Positions 61,711 to 64,000 of a stretch of 64,000 nucleotides of DNA are shown here, piece after piece. The stretch's first letter is position 1. Each line of letters starts with the position of its first letter. Both the position numbers and the translations under genes were made by a program. This DNA comes from Chitinophagaceae bacterium. Its GTDB lineage: Bacteria; Bacteroidota; Bacteroidia; Chitinophagales; Chitinophagaceae. The stretch is taken from the NCBI GenBank assembly GCA_016719015.1, contig JADKAZ010000001.1, forward strand, positions 186,001 to 250,000, written 5' to 3'. Under the pieces are notes generated by a model. The model was not told the DNA's origin. It was given only the letters and a program-made list of their open reading frames with translations, and did no database searches.

Positions 61711-63941
61711 CTACCTTTCTTTAATGTCTTCTCTTTCTACCGGAATAAATATGAATTCGCTAAAAGCATCAAAATTTCCAAAATCTGCCATGTGTGGTGA
61801 AATTTTCAACGTTGCTGTTTCATTCATACTGGCCGTTTTGAGAACTGCATTTATATCCGAAAGGTTACAATTCCGTTGGACCCGGAACCTTTTTGCCGGA
61901 GAACACTCAACAAATGTGAGCAAAAGGAGAATGACGTCCGGCTTTACCATCAAAGGCCGGCTCGCTGCCAACAGATGATAAAAATTTCCGGGTACGTAAT
62001 GGTAATTTGTCCTTTAAAAACTGTAAAACGTTTTTATTCGAAATCCTGCTAAAATCTCCCTCTCTCTTCTCCTTGTCAAATGCTTTTGAATCAAAAGTTC
62101 CGCCATGGCAAACATCCAATAACACCAGTACCTGGCGGGCGGGAATATTATTAAGCATCTTCTGCAACTTGAAATAAGGAATATAAGTATTTCGGACAGG
62201 ATCGTCGTCCACTGACTTTGAATCATTGCATACAATAAACCCATCATCTAATAACTCATCATCCACATCCCCATGCCCGGCAAAATAAACAATAAGTTGA
62301 TCATTGGGTTGGGCAATGCGATAGTACTCACGGATAGCTTTGTATATAGTATCCATTGGCTTGTCTTCCAGCAACTGCACTTCGAACCCATACGAGTTTA
62401 TCAATTCCCCTGCTACTGCACGGGCATCTTTTATTGGATTGCTCAACTTATTCCATCCTTTACCTTTATAATTATCCGTACCTACCACTAACGCATAATG
62501 TTTACCAGTGAGAGCAGAAATAGTTTGCTGCATTTCCTGAGGCTTCACTTTAAATCCTCTTGTTGGACCGGTATCATCATCAAAAATTTCTTTATACTCC
62601 TGTAAGAATTGTTTTTCAAAGAAAATATCAAAATAATCTAACGAAAACGACCTGCAGGAAAATTCCTTCGACTTGATGCTGAAGGCTGTTTTTACCGCTT
62701 TACTCCGTTCACCAAAAAGGTTATAAATATTATAGGTGGAATCAAGAGAAGTTATATAATAGTTTATCGGCCCTTTTTTAATCACCTTCCCCTCGCACCG
62801 TACATCATCTGCACCGAACCCATTGGGAACAATAATAACCCGGTTAACATTTAAAATACTGGCAACAGCAGATGAATTTTGCATGAGAGTTTTTATAAAC
62901 TCAGTTTTAAATTTTTCTGAAGGACCTGCTTCACTAATAAATAACTGGTTATTAGCCTGTATCATCTGAATATGTTCCTGCAACGTTTTAAGCGAAATAA
63001 GTTGGGCATTGTTTTCGCCACCGGTCAACACATCTTTTTCCAACCGCTCCTTACTGTATCCTGTCTCCTGGTATGGATAGAAATAGGTGGTCCGGTTGGC
63101 AGCATCTGGTGTGAGTAAATTACTGAAGCCACTATAATTGAAAATAAAATAATCGTTATAAGAAGATTTGCCGGCAATATCCTTCAGCGCATTGAGTATG
63201 GCATCCCTGGTAGCAGCTGGTCCCAACAACAGGTATTCATGATACAGCGTACTGTCTATATCTCCGCTGATTGTATGAATATATTGCTCCCTGAAAAAAC
63301 GGTTATACGAAATAGCGTCCGACTCGCAATTCTGGAAATAACTAATACCACCACCCGGATATTTATCAATTCCGATTGACAGAATCCATACTGCCCCGGA
63401 AGAAAATCTGCTCCTGTCAGATATAGTATAAACTGTATATTGCCTTAGTAAGGTGGCAAGAGTTGGTATCTGCTTGTCTTCCTTTTTATATTTTTCACCG
63501 TAATCAAAAATAAATTGATCTACTATATTTGACACTGTATCATAGGTCAGGATTCTCAACCTGTTATTTCCCAAATTGTATGCTTTATCACTCAGCCGGT
63601 ACTTTTTATCAACCTGCCATACACTGTCAATACTATTTTATTTTCATAAATGAGCCTGAAACCAGTTATGCTGGCTGAATAAGTTTCAACAAATTTTTTT
63701 ATATTCAGTATAGTGTCATTCCGGACAATTTGTGAAGTAGCCCATGATGAGTTACCTCCGGAATATAATAGATAAAGAGAATTTGCTTTATACTTTTTTA
63801 GCTGCTCAGGTACCTGGCTTTCATATAACACAAACGTTTTTTTAACGCCAAATCCCTCATTTCCAAATGAAAGATTACTAAAAAAGATTCCGCTAACCAA
63901 CAATATGGTTATAGCCTTTTTATGTAAAGAGATGATTTCAT
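61711..63941 (-). pseudogene. secreted tandem caspase-like protein interrupted by frameshifts
   Basis: About 740 residues when five single-base indels are corrected. ATG 63941 starts a signal peptide (MKSSLYIKKA, then ITILLVSGIFFSNLSFG) after a likely A5/A6 slip near 63917. The longest open frame (61907-63574) carries two caspase-like folds. The C-terminal one has YALVVGTDNY, catalytic His in YFAGHGD (codon 62273-62275) and catalytic Cys in LLDVCHGG (codon 62108-62110). The N-terminal one has WILSIGIDKY, but the His site reads NYSGFSN and the Cys site ISEAGPSE, so it is inactive. Further indels near 63630, 61912, 61901 and 61862 split the ends; the C-terminus (SDINAVLKTASMNETAT) continues to a TAG at 61711. 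Either a decaying gene or homopolymer sequencing errors near the contig end. Confidence 0.7.
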
Positions 63942-64000
63942 ATTTGGCTATTTTATTGAAAGATATTACTATAAAGGTGGTACCTCAATACCATGAAATG

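Overview
The window reads as a chromosomal segment of a Bacteroidota bacterium, most likely of the Chitinophagaceae or a close relative. Evidence: Bacteroidota-type promoters (TTTG, a spacer of about 20, then TAnnTTTG), a type IX secretion C-terminal domain, TonB-receptor-like proteins with carboxypeptidase-regulatory N-termini, a PUR-alpha-like DUF3276 gene, many small lipoproteins, and few purine-rich ribosome binding sites. By eye the DNA is moderately AT-rich. I see no prophage, IS element or CRISPR array.

Bases 1-9526 hold a seven-gene, same-strand operon for reductive pyrimidine catabolism: methylmalonate/malonate-semialdehyde dehydrogenase (cut by the window edge), a class III omega-amino-acid aminotransferase, an NCS1 permease, dihydropyrimidinase, beta-ureidopropionase, and the two dihydropyrimidine dehydrogenase subunits PreT and PreA. 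Together they would import a pyrimidine base and take uracil to acetyl-CoA and thymine to propionyl-CoA. Five of its six gene junctions carry a long imperfect palindrome, and three of its genes carry short palindromic repeats in frame in their coding sequence. A degraded second copy of the PreA C-terminal tail follows preA.

Bases 9527-24423 contain an NTF2-like lipoprotein, two tRNA-Pro genes each with a terminator, a dihydroorotase homologue that has lost its metal ligands and catalytic Asp, and a surface-polysaccharide cluster: GT2, GT4, gmhA, a gmhB-like phosphatase, Wzm/Wzt-type ABC exporter, two methyltransferase-type genes, GT2 and a convergent galactofuranosyltransferase-like gene. lepA closes this part.

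Bases 24600-44000 are a mosaic of short housekeeping and hypothetical units: GNAT, several NTF2-like lipoproteins, SET-domain protein, MFS carrier, Asp/Glu racemase, a PafA-type alkaline phosphatase with a late frameshift, acyl-CoA-binding protein, Kir-type K+ channel, tpiA, a GlmU-like sugar nucleotidyl/acyltransferase, YitT, rpmE2 and YajQ. Two very short ORFs lie in gaps here.

Bases 44000-64000 contain two paralogous outer-membrane beta-barrel proteins next to a LytS/LytTR two-component pair, threonine aldolase, pgi, a 1097-residue T9SS-exported surface protein, DUF3276, an ABC exporter, tRNA-Ser(UGA), a small secreted protein ending in an extreme Tyr/Trp/Cys tail, and a secreted tandem caspase-like protein (an inactive-looking caspase fold followed by one with the His/Cys dyad) broken by about five single-base indels. 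The aromatic-tail protein, the tandem caspase and the repeats inside the pyrimidine operon are the most unusual things here.
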